This document shows, piece after piece, positions 23,546 through 30,581 of a DNA stretch of 30,581 nucleotides (position 1 is its first letter; every line of letters begins with the position of its first letter). The position numbers and the translations under genes were made by a program. Source of the stretch: an uncultured Clostridia bacterium (GTDB lineage: Bacteria; Bacillota; Clostridia; Lachnospirales; Lachnospiraceae); assembly GCA_946186175.1 (NCBI GenBank), contig CAMHMG010000003.1, positions 1-30,581 of the forward strand, read 5' to 3'. The notes under the pieces were generated by a model. The model had not been told where the DNA came from. It did no database searches and saw only the letters and a list, made by a program, of their open reading frames with translations.

Positions 23546-25585
23546 TTATTGGGCAATTATCTCCTTTACCGCAGTGAAGCTGCCATACAACTTCTTCTTT
23601 CCTGATTTCCTATACGGTCTCATCTTAATATAATATACTCCCGGTGCCAACTGTTTACTGCATGAGGTCTTAGAGCTATTATTGATCGCTGCAAGTTTGA
23701 TATATTTCCCGTCTGGTGCCGCAGCGTAATATACTTCATAACCGGCAGCATTAGAGTTCTTTTTCCAGCTGACCTTAACAGTACCGTCATAGCCCACATT
23801 AAATCCTTTTATCTTCTGAGGACCTACCGTAACCTTGCACTTTAAGGTTTTTTTATTAGAACCGCCGATAAATGTTCCTGAAATAGTGGTTGTACCATAT
23901 TTCTTACCTTTCACCTTCCCGGCAATATTTACAGAAGCTATACTGCTGTTTGAAGATTTCCATGTAACCTTTCTGTGAACATGCTCTGCCACAAGAAGCT
24001 TAAGTCCCTGGCTGTCACCCTTAGACACTCCGAGATTAGAACTGCTTAAGTGGAAGTTAGATTTTGTCTGTGTAGCATCAGTGTATGCCTTAATTCTAAT
24101 ATTCGCCTTCATCAAACCACTGTTGGTATTAATCCCCTTGCCAAGATCTTTCCAGCTGCCTTGAACTTTAATAAATGATTGATTTTTAGCAGAAGCAGAT
24201 ATAAATCTTATCCAGTCATTATTGGGATTCAAATATGATGTATCAACACCGACATATGCATTGGCTCCACTTATTGTTTTAAGTTTAATAACAACAGAAA
24301 AGTATTCGCCCGCCGTTAAGGAAACCGGTTCGGGAAGTTCTATCATCTGGTATCCTGCTTCCGTCAGAGTTCCTTTGACAGTGGTGGTAAACGCCTTAGT
24401 TCCGGCAGTAGGCTTAGATGCTTTTGAAAGTCCTGTATAAATCTGTAGTTCATAATTTGTCCCAGTACTTAAAGTAAATATACTGACTGCTTTGAGCTCC
24501 TCATTATTACCTCCTGCTCCTTTAGCCTTAAAAACATTGGCATACCACTCCGCAGAATTATATGCATAAGCAGGGTTACCCGAGCCATCATACTGATAGC
24601 AGTTATTGTACATCGATGTCTTAGGTATCATCTCAAAGGACATTAGTTCAGCTAAAGACTTGTCCTCATATGAAATATAGAAATAACCATCATTACCGAA
24701 GGCCTTACCATAACTGTTCTTGATTATCCACGCTCCGTCACGGGATGGCTTCCTTGTAAAATTATCCTTTGAATAACTGTCATCCCAACCTACAATAGTT
24801 ATCGCATGATTGGCACTGCTAATCGGTGTATAGTAAGAAGCCTTACTCTTATCATAATATGATGCAGAAAAATACATCCCGGCAGCAACCGCTCCATGTT
24901 CCTTAATTGCACCCTTAACCTTATCTATTGTTGCATTCAGATTTGCCGAGTTATAATTATAAATATATACTGTCTTAACCGCATAATCTCCCTGATAACA
25001 CAAAGATTCCGAAGGTATGGACAAATATGGAGACTGACTTTCTGTATGAATGCCCGCACCTGTGTAAAGAGCAATACCTGTGCCCTGAAGAGTTCCTGAC
25101 GCAGTAAGATAATCATATCCACTCCTTGCGATCATATTGTAATCACCTTTTGTATAACCAAGTGTATCCGTCTGTCTGTTATAGAAAAAATATGCAATGG
25201 AGTTTTCGGAAATATCAATATCCTTTCCTGCATAGCCGTTCTTAATAAGATTAGCCTCTATAACTGCAGCTGAGGCAAATGACCAGCAGGTCTCATAATT
25301 TCCCTGATCCTTGACAGGTGTTATCCAGCCTTGTTTTCTGCTATCAAAAGAGCTTTCATAAGCCCCCATCTTATTAATCGCAGGAACACTATCCTCGTCA
25401 TGAATAATCGCAGGTGTTATCCAGTCATCAGAGGTGATATATTCATCCCGCACTACCTGTTTTGCATTGACAAATGCCGGATTACATACAACACCTATCC
25501 CGGTTATTATCATAATACCCAGAAAAATATAATGCATAATGCCTGTCTTTTTCCCGGTCTTCATCCCTACATGTTTTTTTCTCAT
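23546..25585 (-). CDS. Secreted papain-family (C1) cysteine protease with Ig-like and FN3 modules
   Basis: 679 residues starting at 25585 (GGAG upstream). The N-terminus is a signal peptide (basic KKTGK, hydrophobic IMHYIFLGIMIITGIGVV, probable cleavage near VNA-KQ). The C1A catalytic domain follows: Gln94 and Cys100 in KDQGNYETCWSF, His260 in SSANHAITIVGWDD, and Asn290 in AWIIKNSYGKAFG. A domain of about 170 residues (lectin-like in related proteins) follows, then a Big2-type Ig-like module (SSNSSIASVNIAGKV onward, about 520-585) and a C-terminal FN3 module (VKVSWKKNSNAAGYEVYY). No LPXTG motif, so it is released or wall-bound through its modules. It lies 33 bp downstream of the PPK2 gene, probably in one transcript. 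The substrate is unknown. Confidence 0.9.
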   Translation of the reverse strand: MRKKHVGMKTGKKTGIMHYIFLGIMIITGIGVVCNPAFVNAKQVVRDEYITSDDWITPAIIHDEDSVPAINKMGAYESSFDSRKQGWITPVKDQGNYETCWSFASAAVIEANLIKNGYAGKDIDISENSIAYFFYNRQTDTLGYTKGDYNMIARSGYDYLTASGTLQGTGIALYTGAGIHTESQSPYLSIPSESLCYQGDYAVKTVYIYNYNSANLNATIDKVKGAIKEHGAVAAGMYFSASYYDKSKASYYTPISSANHAITIVGWDDSYSKDNFTRKPSRDGAWIIKNSYGKAFGNDGYFYISYEDKSLAELMSFEMIPKTSMYNNCYQYDGSGNPAYAYNSAEWYANVFKAKGAGGNNEELKAVSIFTLSTGTNYELQIYTGLSKASKPTAGTKAFTTTVKGTLTEAGYQMIELPEPVSLTAGEYFSVVIKLKTISGANAYVGVDTSYLNPNNDWIRFISASAKNQSFIKVQGSWKDLGKGINTNSGLMKANIRIKAYTDATQTKSNFHLSSSNLGVSKGDSQGLKLLVAEHVHRKVTWKSSNSSIASVNIAGKVKGKKYGTTTISGTFIGGSNKKTLKCKVTVGPQKIKGFNVGYDGTVKVSWKKNSNAAGYEVYYAAAPDGKYIKLAAINNSSKTSCSKQLAPGVYYIKMRPYRKSGKKKLYGSFTAVKEIIAQ

Positions 25586-25618
25586 AAATTCACTCCATTC
25601 ATATTTCGGTATCAAGTT

Positions 25619-27088
25619 CTACAATCGTTTCTCTATCTCTGAAATGACTGTTCTTAAGGCTTTGATCCTGGCGTATTTTTTGTCATTAGATTCCAACACA
25701 TACCACGGCGCATATGTAGTATTGGTTTTTTCCAACATCTCATTAATGGCATCCTCATAGAGATCCCATTTTTCCCTGTTACGCCAATCTTCATCAGTTA
25801 TCTTCCACTGTTTTTCAGGTGTATTCTGTCTAAGTGTAAATCTTTCAAGCTGTGTATCCTTATCGATCTGTACCCAGAATTTTATCACTATAGCGCCCCA
25901 ATCCGCAAGCTCTTTCTCAAACTCGTTGATTTCATAATAAGCTCTCTGCCAGTCATTCTCGCTGCAAAAACCTTCAAGACGTTCAACCATCACCCTTCCA
26001 TACCAGGTACGGTCAAATATTGCAACATGTCCATCTTTGGGAAGCCTTGTCCAGAATCTCCAGAGATAATGTCTGGCCTTCTCATGTGGCTCCGGACTTG
26101 CTATAGGGTGAACCTCATAACCTCTTGGGTCTAAGGCAGAAGCAATACGTTTGATATTGCCTCCTTTGCCGGCTGCATCCCAACCCTCATATGCAATAAT
26201 AACAGGAATCTTTCTCTTATATATTTCATTATGCAGCTGTCTAAGTCTTCTCTGGCATGCCTTAAGTTCAAGCTTATAGGCTTCATCCGTCATCTTCTTA
26301 TCATCAAGAGGAATATCCGCAAGCTTTGCCATAGGCTTTGTCGGAAACGTATTCTGCAATACTGGAACAGCTTTTGAATAATTCATAAGCGCTGTGTCGA
26401 TACCTGACAAAAGCAGCTCTAACATCTGAAGCTCAGCCCATTTCTTATCAGTAGATGAAATCAGATACCAAGGTGCATTAGGCTGATTGGTCTCCTCAAG
26501 ATATTCATCAAATACCTTCTTACACTCATCATATTTTTCATTCTGTCGTATATCCTTCTTAGATACTCTCCATTTAGTGTTCTTGTCAGCAAGAAGGATC
26601 TCCATACGTTTTTTCTGTTCTTTCTTTCCGATATGGAAGAAGAATTTCATAACCAGATACCCATTGTCTGTTAATTGTCTCTCAAACCTCTTGATGCTGT
26701 TGATTCTTTCCTTGTACTGCTTTTTCTTAAGCTTACCTGACATATAATCACCTGTCACCTCATCCATCCATCCTCCCTCAAAGAACACGAGCTGTCCCGC
26801 TGCCGGAATCCTGACAAAATGTCTATACAGAAACGGCTTTCTCTTCTCTTCATCCGTCGGCTCCTCCATAACGGCAACCTTGAAAAATCTCGGATCAAGA
26901 TTACGGATTATTTTCCCGAGCACACTTCCTTTACCTGCCGCGCCCCATCCTTCTAAAACAACCAATACCGGAAGTTTTTTTTCCTTAATCTCGACCTGCT
27001 TTGACGCAAGCTTTGCCCTTGCCTCATCCAATCTCTTATCAAGTTCTTCATCTTGTAACTTTTCGCCTCTGGTCCATTCCTTTAACAT
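25619..27088 (-). CDS. pap: Two-domain PPK2 polyphosphate:AMP phosphotransferase
   Basis: 489 residues with two PPK2 domains. The first (about 15-235) has Walker A EGWGAAGKGS (46-55), but its lid and Walker B region reads FFEGGWMDE (102-110). The second (about 265-489) has EGWDAAGKGG (301-310) and an intact FDRTWYGRV (358-366). The family makes ADP from AMP with polyphosphate. In two-domain members the C-terminal domain is taken to be catalytic; here the loss of the Asp-Arg pair in the first domain agrees. AAGGAG precedes the ATG. A family B structured element lies in the 5' leader region (27121-27256), and the protease gene follows 33 bp downstream. Confidence 0.9.
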   Translation of the reverse strand: MLKEWTRGEKLQDEELDKRLDEARAKLASKQVEIKEKKLPVLVVLEGWGAAGKGSVLGKIIRNLDPRFFKVAVMEEPTDEEKRKPFLYRHFVRIPAAGQLVFFEGGWMDEVTGDYMSGKLKKKQYKERINSIKRFERQLTDNGYLVMKFFFHIGKKEQKKRMEILLADKNTKWRVSKKDIRQNEKYDECKKVFDEYLEETNQPNAPWYLISSTDKKWAELQMLELLLSGIDTALMNYSKAVPVLQNTFPTKPMAKLADIPLDDKKMTDEAYKLELKACQRRLRQLHNEIYKRKIPVIIAYEGWDAAGKGGNIKRIASALDPRGYEVHPIASPEPHEKARHYLWRFWTRLPKDGHVAIFDRTWYGRVMVERLEGFCSENDWQRAYYEINEFEKELADWGAIVIKFWVQIDKDTQLERFTLRQNTPEKQWKITDEDWRNREKWDLYEDAINEMLEKTNTTYAPWYVLESNDKKYARIKALRTVISEIEKRL

Positions 27089-27120
27089 TTGTACCCACTC
27101 CTTTCTCCACGAAACTACTT

Positions 27121-27256
27121 ATATCTATTCAGCTATGCTTCATTGATACGCAAAAGGCTCAGTGCTGATGCACATTCCAGTATGCCTGTCGCATCGTAAA
27201 ATATACATTTATCTACGAATCTCACAGTAAATGCGAGCTTCTACCTGAACAGTTAC
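27121..27256 (-). repeat. 136-bp structured dispersed element, family B, copy 2 (inverted relative to copy 1)
   Basis: Read on the minus strand it runs from GTAACTG (27256) to GAATAGATAT (27121) and aligns without gaps to 13687-13822. TGAAGCATAGCTGAATAGAT is identical in both copies, as is CGACAGGCATA. The inner hairpin keeps GTGC/GCAC with a different loop (ATCA for GTAA). The 11-bp stem of copy 1 is decayed here (3' arm GCCTTTTGCG). It starts 2 bp past the deacetylase stop and ends 32 bp before the PPK2 start codon, so it fills almost the whole gap. Confidence 0.85.
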
Positions 27257-27258
27257 AA

Positions 27259-28671
27259 CTACTTCTTCTTTCTTAGGCTGTGATAAACGCTTCCCTTGTT
27301 AAGCTTGTAACCCCTATACTTTGCAAGTTCAGAAACTGTCACAAGCTGATAACCCTTCTTCTTAAGTTGAGGTATAAGATAAAGTGCCGCTCTTTTAGTA
27401 GGCTCATGAATATCATGCATAAGAACTATATCCCCATCTTTAACTTTGTTCATAACACACGATATTGTCTTGTCAGTATTCCTTGTCTTCCAATCCAAAG
27501 TATCAACAGACCACAAAATGATAGGCTTACCAACGGCACTACTAACTGTTTTACTCGTGCTTCCATATGGACAACGCATGATTACAGAATTACTCCCTGT
27601 TATCTTCTTAATCCTTGCATCCGTATCCGACATCTGTTTAGCTACGCCTTGTGCAGACAGTTGTGCAAGATTAGCGTGATTATATGAATGATTACCGATC
27701 TCACAGCCTATCTTATATGCATTCTTAACAGCACTTTTATAACTATTTAAATTACTGCCTACAACAAAAAATGTTGCTCTGGCATCATTTTTCTTAAGGC
27801 AGTCAACTATCTCCTGAGTATATCTTCCGGGACCGTCATCAAACGTAAGTGCCACCATCTTCTTATTCGGATCTATCGTATTGGCAGTCACAGTATGGAC
27901 CTTACTTTCCTTTTCAATTACATTTCCATTAGAAAGATTAACGATATATGAAACCTTGTATTTGTATGTCTTACCCTTTCTAACGCTGTCGTCCAAATAT
28001 TTCTTCTTAGAAGTTTCACTTAATTTTATATATTTACCTGAAGTATTTTTCCTGTAAATAACATATTTACGGGCCGCAGGCACCTCCTTCCATGTAAGCT
28101 TGATCTTATTCTTATCAGTAAATGAAGATGCAACCTCAAAACTTTGCGGCTCCATAAAATAATATGCTACCTCTGATGGTGTTGAAACCTTAGCTTCATC
28201 CTCACTCACAGCAGTCACATAATACTCGTAAAGGTTGCCGGCTTCTACATCCTTATCTTTATATGAAAGCTTCTTAGTATCTCCTGTCAATTCGAATTCT
28301 TCATCTGAATCATCCTCGCTCGTTGTAGCCTTACGATAAATGTGATACTTATAAGCACCTTCTACCTTGTCCCACGAAAGCTTGACGTACTTTTTCTCCT
28401 TAACAGTCTTAACATTCATAGGAGAAGTTAATATACCTGTATCCGTAACAGCTGTTTCCGTTGTGTTTGCATTGTCAACCGCAACAGACTCAGTGGTATT
28501 GACGTTTTGAGCCTCATTAGAGCTATTATTATCCGTAACCGTAACTGCATTCATTGCATATACATATAAACTATTACAATTGAACACTGCCAAAAAGAAT
28601 AATAACAATGTTATTGTTACTACAATTCTTGTTGCAACGTCTAAAAACTTATAATTATTCATCCTATTCAT
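27259..28671 (-). CDS. Secreted polysaccharide deacetylase (NodB/CE4) with two FN3-like modules
   Basis: 470 residues; the ATG at 28671 (AAGGAG 8 nt upstream) is preferred over the GTG at 28680. The N-terminus is a signal or anchor helix (VVTITLLLFFLAVF, 17-30). Two FN3-like modules follow (about 82-165 and 175-262), each with a (K/R)xYxIYRK strand. The NodB domain (about 265-450) has TFDDGP (276-281), zinc ligands His328 and His332 in GNHSYNH, RCPYG (366-370), WSVDTLDW (387-394) and LMHD (417-420). All five CE4 motifs are intact, so it is likely an active deacetylase of peptidoglycan or another GlcNAc polymer outside the cell. Its putative leader contains the family C tandem repeats. Confidence 0.9.
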   Translation of the reverse strand: MNRMNNYKFLDVATRIVVTITLLLFFLAVFNCNSLYVYAMNAVTVTDNNSSNEAQNVNTTESVAVDNANTTETAVTDTGILTSPMNVKTVKEKKYVKLSWDKVEGAYKYHIYRKATTSEDDSDEEFELTGDTKKLSYKDKDVEAGNLYEYYVTAVSEDEAKVSTPSEVAYYFMEPQSFEVASSFTDKNKIKLTWKEVPAARKYVIYRKNTSGKYIKLSETSKKKYLDDSVRKGKTYKYKVSYIVNLSNGNVIEKESKVHTVTANTIDPNKKMVALTFDDGPGRYTQEIVDCLKKNDARATFFVVGSNLNSYKSAVKNAYKIGCEIGNHSYNHANLAQLSAQGVAKQMSDTDARIKKITGSNSVIMRCPYGSTSKTVSSAVGKPIILWSVDTLDWKTRNTDKTISCVMNKVKDGDIVLMHDIHEPTKRAALYLIPQLKKKGYQLVTVSELAKYRGYKLNKGSVYHSLRKKK

Positions 28672-28728
28672 CTTAGTCACTCCTTGATGTTAATATTCTT
28701 TAATACCAAACGACTATGCCAAGCTCAT

Positions 28729-28915
28729 CTGTCGCCCTTTGGGCTCGGATTACTGTGTATACTTCAAACTAGGCTCGCACACTCGCCAAGGTCTCAGGTA
28801 TCGCTAAGCGTCGCTGTATACAGAAAGTTACCCAATCAGCCTTCGCCTTATGGCTTGCCTAGCTCTGCATACTTCGAACTATGCGTACTAAAGTACGCTA
28901 AGGTCTCAGGTATCT
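28729..28915 (-). repeat. Structured tandem repeat, family C, two copies about 112 bp apart
   Basis: AAGGTCTCAGGTATC occurs at 28788-28802 and 28900-28914. Copies of about 75-80 bp (about 28729-28803 and 28838-28915) also share ATACTTC(A/G)AACTA and a GCC-loop-GGC hairpin. On the minus strand that hairpin is GCC-ATAA-GGC in the promoter-proximal copy and GCCC-AAA-GGGC in the other. The promoter-proximal copy also has a perfect GCGTAC-TTTA-GTACGC hairpin (28882-28897), where the other has a GGC/GCC stem. Both lie between the putative deacetylase promoter and its start codon. Confidence 0.8.
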
Positions 28916-28930
28916 TGGACTTTCATGGTA

Positions 28931-28936
28931 AGTATA
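28931..28936 (-). promoter_or_regulatory. Putative extended -10 promoter of the deacetylase gene
   Basis: On the minus strand, TGTTATACT: an extended -10 (TATACT at 28936-28931 preceded by TGT). No good -35 is visible at the expected distance. It would give a leader of about 255 nt containing both family C copies. Confidence 0.45.
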
Positions 28937-29004
28937 ACACGAACATCCTAGAATATCTAGATAATTTGACAATAAAGATTACTAACATTTTTTTCATTTT
29001 TTTC

Positions 29005-29033
29005 TTGATACTTACGTTTTCGATTGTTATACT
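29005..29033 (+). promoter_or_regulatory. Sigma-A promoter of the PurF-like gene
   Basis: TTGATA (29005-29010), a 17-bp spacer and TATACT (29028-29033). It gives a leader of about 140 nt. Confidence 0.75.
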
Positions 29034-29046
29034 ATATTCGCTAATG

Positions 29047-29148
29047 TGATTAAAAACTCATTTAATCATTCGGCATTATTAATTACATATAATCTAATCC
29101 GGTAATTGCGAAACCCATTGAAACATGTATATATGGTGTACAATTACC
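29047..29148 (+). promoter_or_regulatory. Two-hairpin leader of the PurF-like gene
   Basis: The first hairpin is TGATTAAA (29047-29054)/TTTAATCA (29061-29068) with a 6-nt loop. The second is GGTAATTG (29101-29108) with CAATTACC (29141-29148), a perfect 8-bp stem closing a 32-nt internal region that can fold further. It ends about 20 nt before the RBS. I could not match it to a purine or PRPP riboswitch consensus. The rest of 28937-29179 holds only the two divergent promoters. Confidence 0.5.
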
Positions 29149-29179
29149 TAATAACCTCATCAAGATAAAGGAGAATATC

Positions 29180-30581
29180 ATGGGCGGATTTTTTGGAGTA
29201 GTATCTAAGGAAGATTGCGTATTCGATCTGTTCTTTGGAACAGATTACCACTCTCATTTAGGAACAAGAAGAGGCGGCATGGCCGTGTATGGCAAGAACG
29301 GATTTAACCGTGCAATACACAATATTGAAAAAGCCCCATTTCGTACAAAATTTGATAAAGACATACATGAAATGGAAGGCAATATGGGAATCGGCTGTAT
29401 ATCTGATTATGAGCCACAGCCTTTAATTGTAAGATCTCACCACGGCACTTACGCTATCACAACTGTGAGTAAGATCAACAACACTAATGAAATTGTCGAG
29501 AAGCTTTTTAACGATGGAAACTCACACTTCTTAGAAATGAGCGGCGGCGATATCAATCCGACCGAGCTTGTGGCCGCCATAATCAATCAGAAAGAGAATA
29601 TAATAGATGGTATCAATTATGCCTTAAACTTAATCGATGGCTCGCTTACTCTCATGTTGCTTACTCCTAAGGGAATATATGGGGCAAGAGACAGATACGG
29701 CCGTACCCCATTGGTTATTGGCAAAAAAGAGGAGGCTTTCTGTCTTACATTTGAAGATTTTGCATATCGCAATCTCGGATATGAGAATTACAAAGAATTA
29801 GGTCCCGGAGAAATTGTCGTTGTCGATACAGAAGGTGTAAGGACATTGGTTCAACCGGGTAAAAATATGAAAATATGTACCTTCCTTTGGGTTTATTACG
29901 GATATCCTTCAAGCTCATACGAAGGAATAAGTGTTGAGAAAATGAGATATAACTGTGGTGCATGTCTTGCAAAACGTGACAATGTCAAACCCGACATAGT
30001 AGCCGGTGTTCCGGACTCCGGAACCGCTCATGCAGTTGGGTATTCTAACGCTTCCGGTATCCCGTTTTCAAGACCGTTCATCAAATACACACCAACCTGG
30101 CCGAGATCATTTATGCCGACTATCCAGAGCAAGCGTAATCTGATCGCAAAAATGAAACTCTTACCTGTTCATGATCTTATTAAAGATAAGAGTCTTCTTC
30201 TTATAGATGATTCGATCGTAAGAGGAACTCAGCTTAGAGAAACAACGGAATTCCTGTATCAGAGCGGTGCAAAAGAGGTACATATCAGACCTGCCTGTCC
30301 TCCACTTCTTTACGGTTGTAAGTACTTAAACTTTTCACGTTCATCATCTGAGATGGATCTTATCACGAGAAGAGTTATCGCAAAACTTGAAGGAACAGAG
30401 GACGTATCAGATGAAGTATTAAAACAATACGCTGATCCCGAATCAGAAAAGTATGAACAGATGCTGGAGGAAATTAGAAAAGAACTCAATTTCACCTCTC
30501 TTCGTTACAACAGATTAGATGACATGCTAGGGTCTGTCGGTATCCCTGTAGAAAATCTGTGTACATATTGCTGGGACGGAC
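29180..30581 (+). CDS. PurF-like amidophosphoribosyltransferase paralogue without the glutaminase Cys (3' end cut by window)
   Basis: 467 codons are visible, with no stop before the window end; AAGGAG (29168-29173) precedes the ATG. The N-terminal Ntn-type domain aligns to PurF (GFFGVVSKED for CGVFG..., LGTRRGGMAV for HRGQEGAGI), but the catalytic Cys1 is Gly, and the HxRY and NG glutamine-site motifs are replaced (CISDYEPQP, TTVSKINN). The phosphoribosyltransferase part is well kept: GVPDSGTAHAVGY and the PRPP loop LLLIDDSIVRGT (339-350). Likely Fe-S ligands of the PurF type remain: Cys233, Cys373 or Cys380, and Cys461 and Cys464 in LCTYCW. It may use ammonia or an external amine, or be regulatory. 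It is not a canonical glutamine-dependent PurF. Confidence 0.8.
   Translation, partial: MGGFFGVVSKEDCVFDLFFGTDYHSHLGTRRGGMAVYGKNGFNRAIHNIEKAPFRTKFDKDIHEMEGNMGIGCISDYEPQPLIVRSHHGTYAITTVSKINNTNEIVEKLFNDGNSHFLEMSGGDINPTELVAAIINQKENIIDGINYALNLIDGSLTLMLLTPKGIYGARDRYGRTPLVIGKKEEAFCLTFEDFAYRNLGYENYKELGPGEIVVVDTEGVRTLVQPGKNMKICTFLWVYYGYPSSSYEGISVEKMRYNCGACLAKRDNVKPDIVAGVPDSGTAHAVGYSNASGIPFSRPFIKYTPTWPRSFMPTIQSKRNLIAKMKLLPVHDLIKDKSLLLIDDSIVRGTQLRETTEFLYQSGAKEVHIRPACPPLLYGCKYLNFSRSSSEMDLITRRVIAKLEGTEDVSDEVLKQYADPESEKYEQMLEEIRKELNFTSLRYNRLDDMLGSVGIPVENLCTYCWDG

Noticed and set aside
23546..25585. Sortase-anchored surface protein
   Set aside because: No LPXTG motif, hydrophobic segment or basic tail at the C-terminus; it ends with an FN3 module.
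28684..29049. 121-residue plus-strand ORF
   Set aside because: It lies across family C repeats and the divergent promoter region, its composition is unlike the neighbours, and it has no RBS. It is repeat sequence read as protein.

Overview
The window looks like chromosome from an anaerobic Firmicute of class Clostridia, most likely family Lachnospiraceae. The evidence is the AT-rich composition, strong AAGGAG/GGAGG ribosome binding sites, the gene set (YlmH, TrkAH, type II MurB, RapZ-WhiA-Crh, HPr kinase, a secreted papain-family protease with Ig-like and FN3 modules) and the style of the proteins. Genus cannot be fixed by eye. No phage, transposase, CRISPR, tRNA or rRNA gene is visible.

Layout. 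1-750 (+) is the 3' part of a YlmH-type S4 RNA-binding protein. 792-935 is a hairpin repeat array that forms the leader of trkA-trkH, a potassium uptake operon (966-3834, +). 3910-5994 (-) is an EF-G-like GTPase. A second array of the same repeat family (61-bp period) fills 6190-6360 ahead of an unrecognised protein (6384-7379, +). On the minus strand follow a CobO-like ATPase, a two-OB SSB-like protein, and an operon DUF5662 - dnaE - SpoU rRNA methyltransferase (8690-13567). The gap 13568-13832 holds a near-perfect long palindrome and a 136-bp structured element. Next are an AAA/DUF4143 ATPase and a 920-residue Sel1-repeat protein.

18270-23449 (-) is the regulatory and cell-wall heart of the window: hprK-ROK glucokinase (own terminator), then murB-rapZ-whiA-crh. 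The last gene is an 85-residue HPr-like protein with Glu at position 15 in place of the phosphorylatable His and with Ser46 kept, that is, a Crh-type regulator lying near its presumed kinase HprK. Then come a secreted cysteine protease, a two-domain PPK2 polyphosphate:AMP phosphotransferase, the second (inverted) copy of the 136-bp element, and a secreted polysaccharide deacetylase whose putative 5' leader has a tandem 112-bp-spaced structured repeat. The window ends inside a PurF-like protein (+) that keeps PRPP and Fe-S ligand motifs but lacks the glutaminase Cys.

The most unusual content is not a gene cluster but the intergenic DNA. Three distinct families of structured repeats sit in gene leaders or just beyond stop codons. 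Their outer arms are conserved and their inner stems vary while keeping complementarity. Together with the Crh-like protein and the glutaminase-dead PurF paralogue, these are the best candidates for follow-up.
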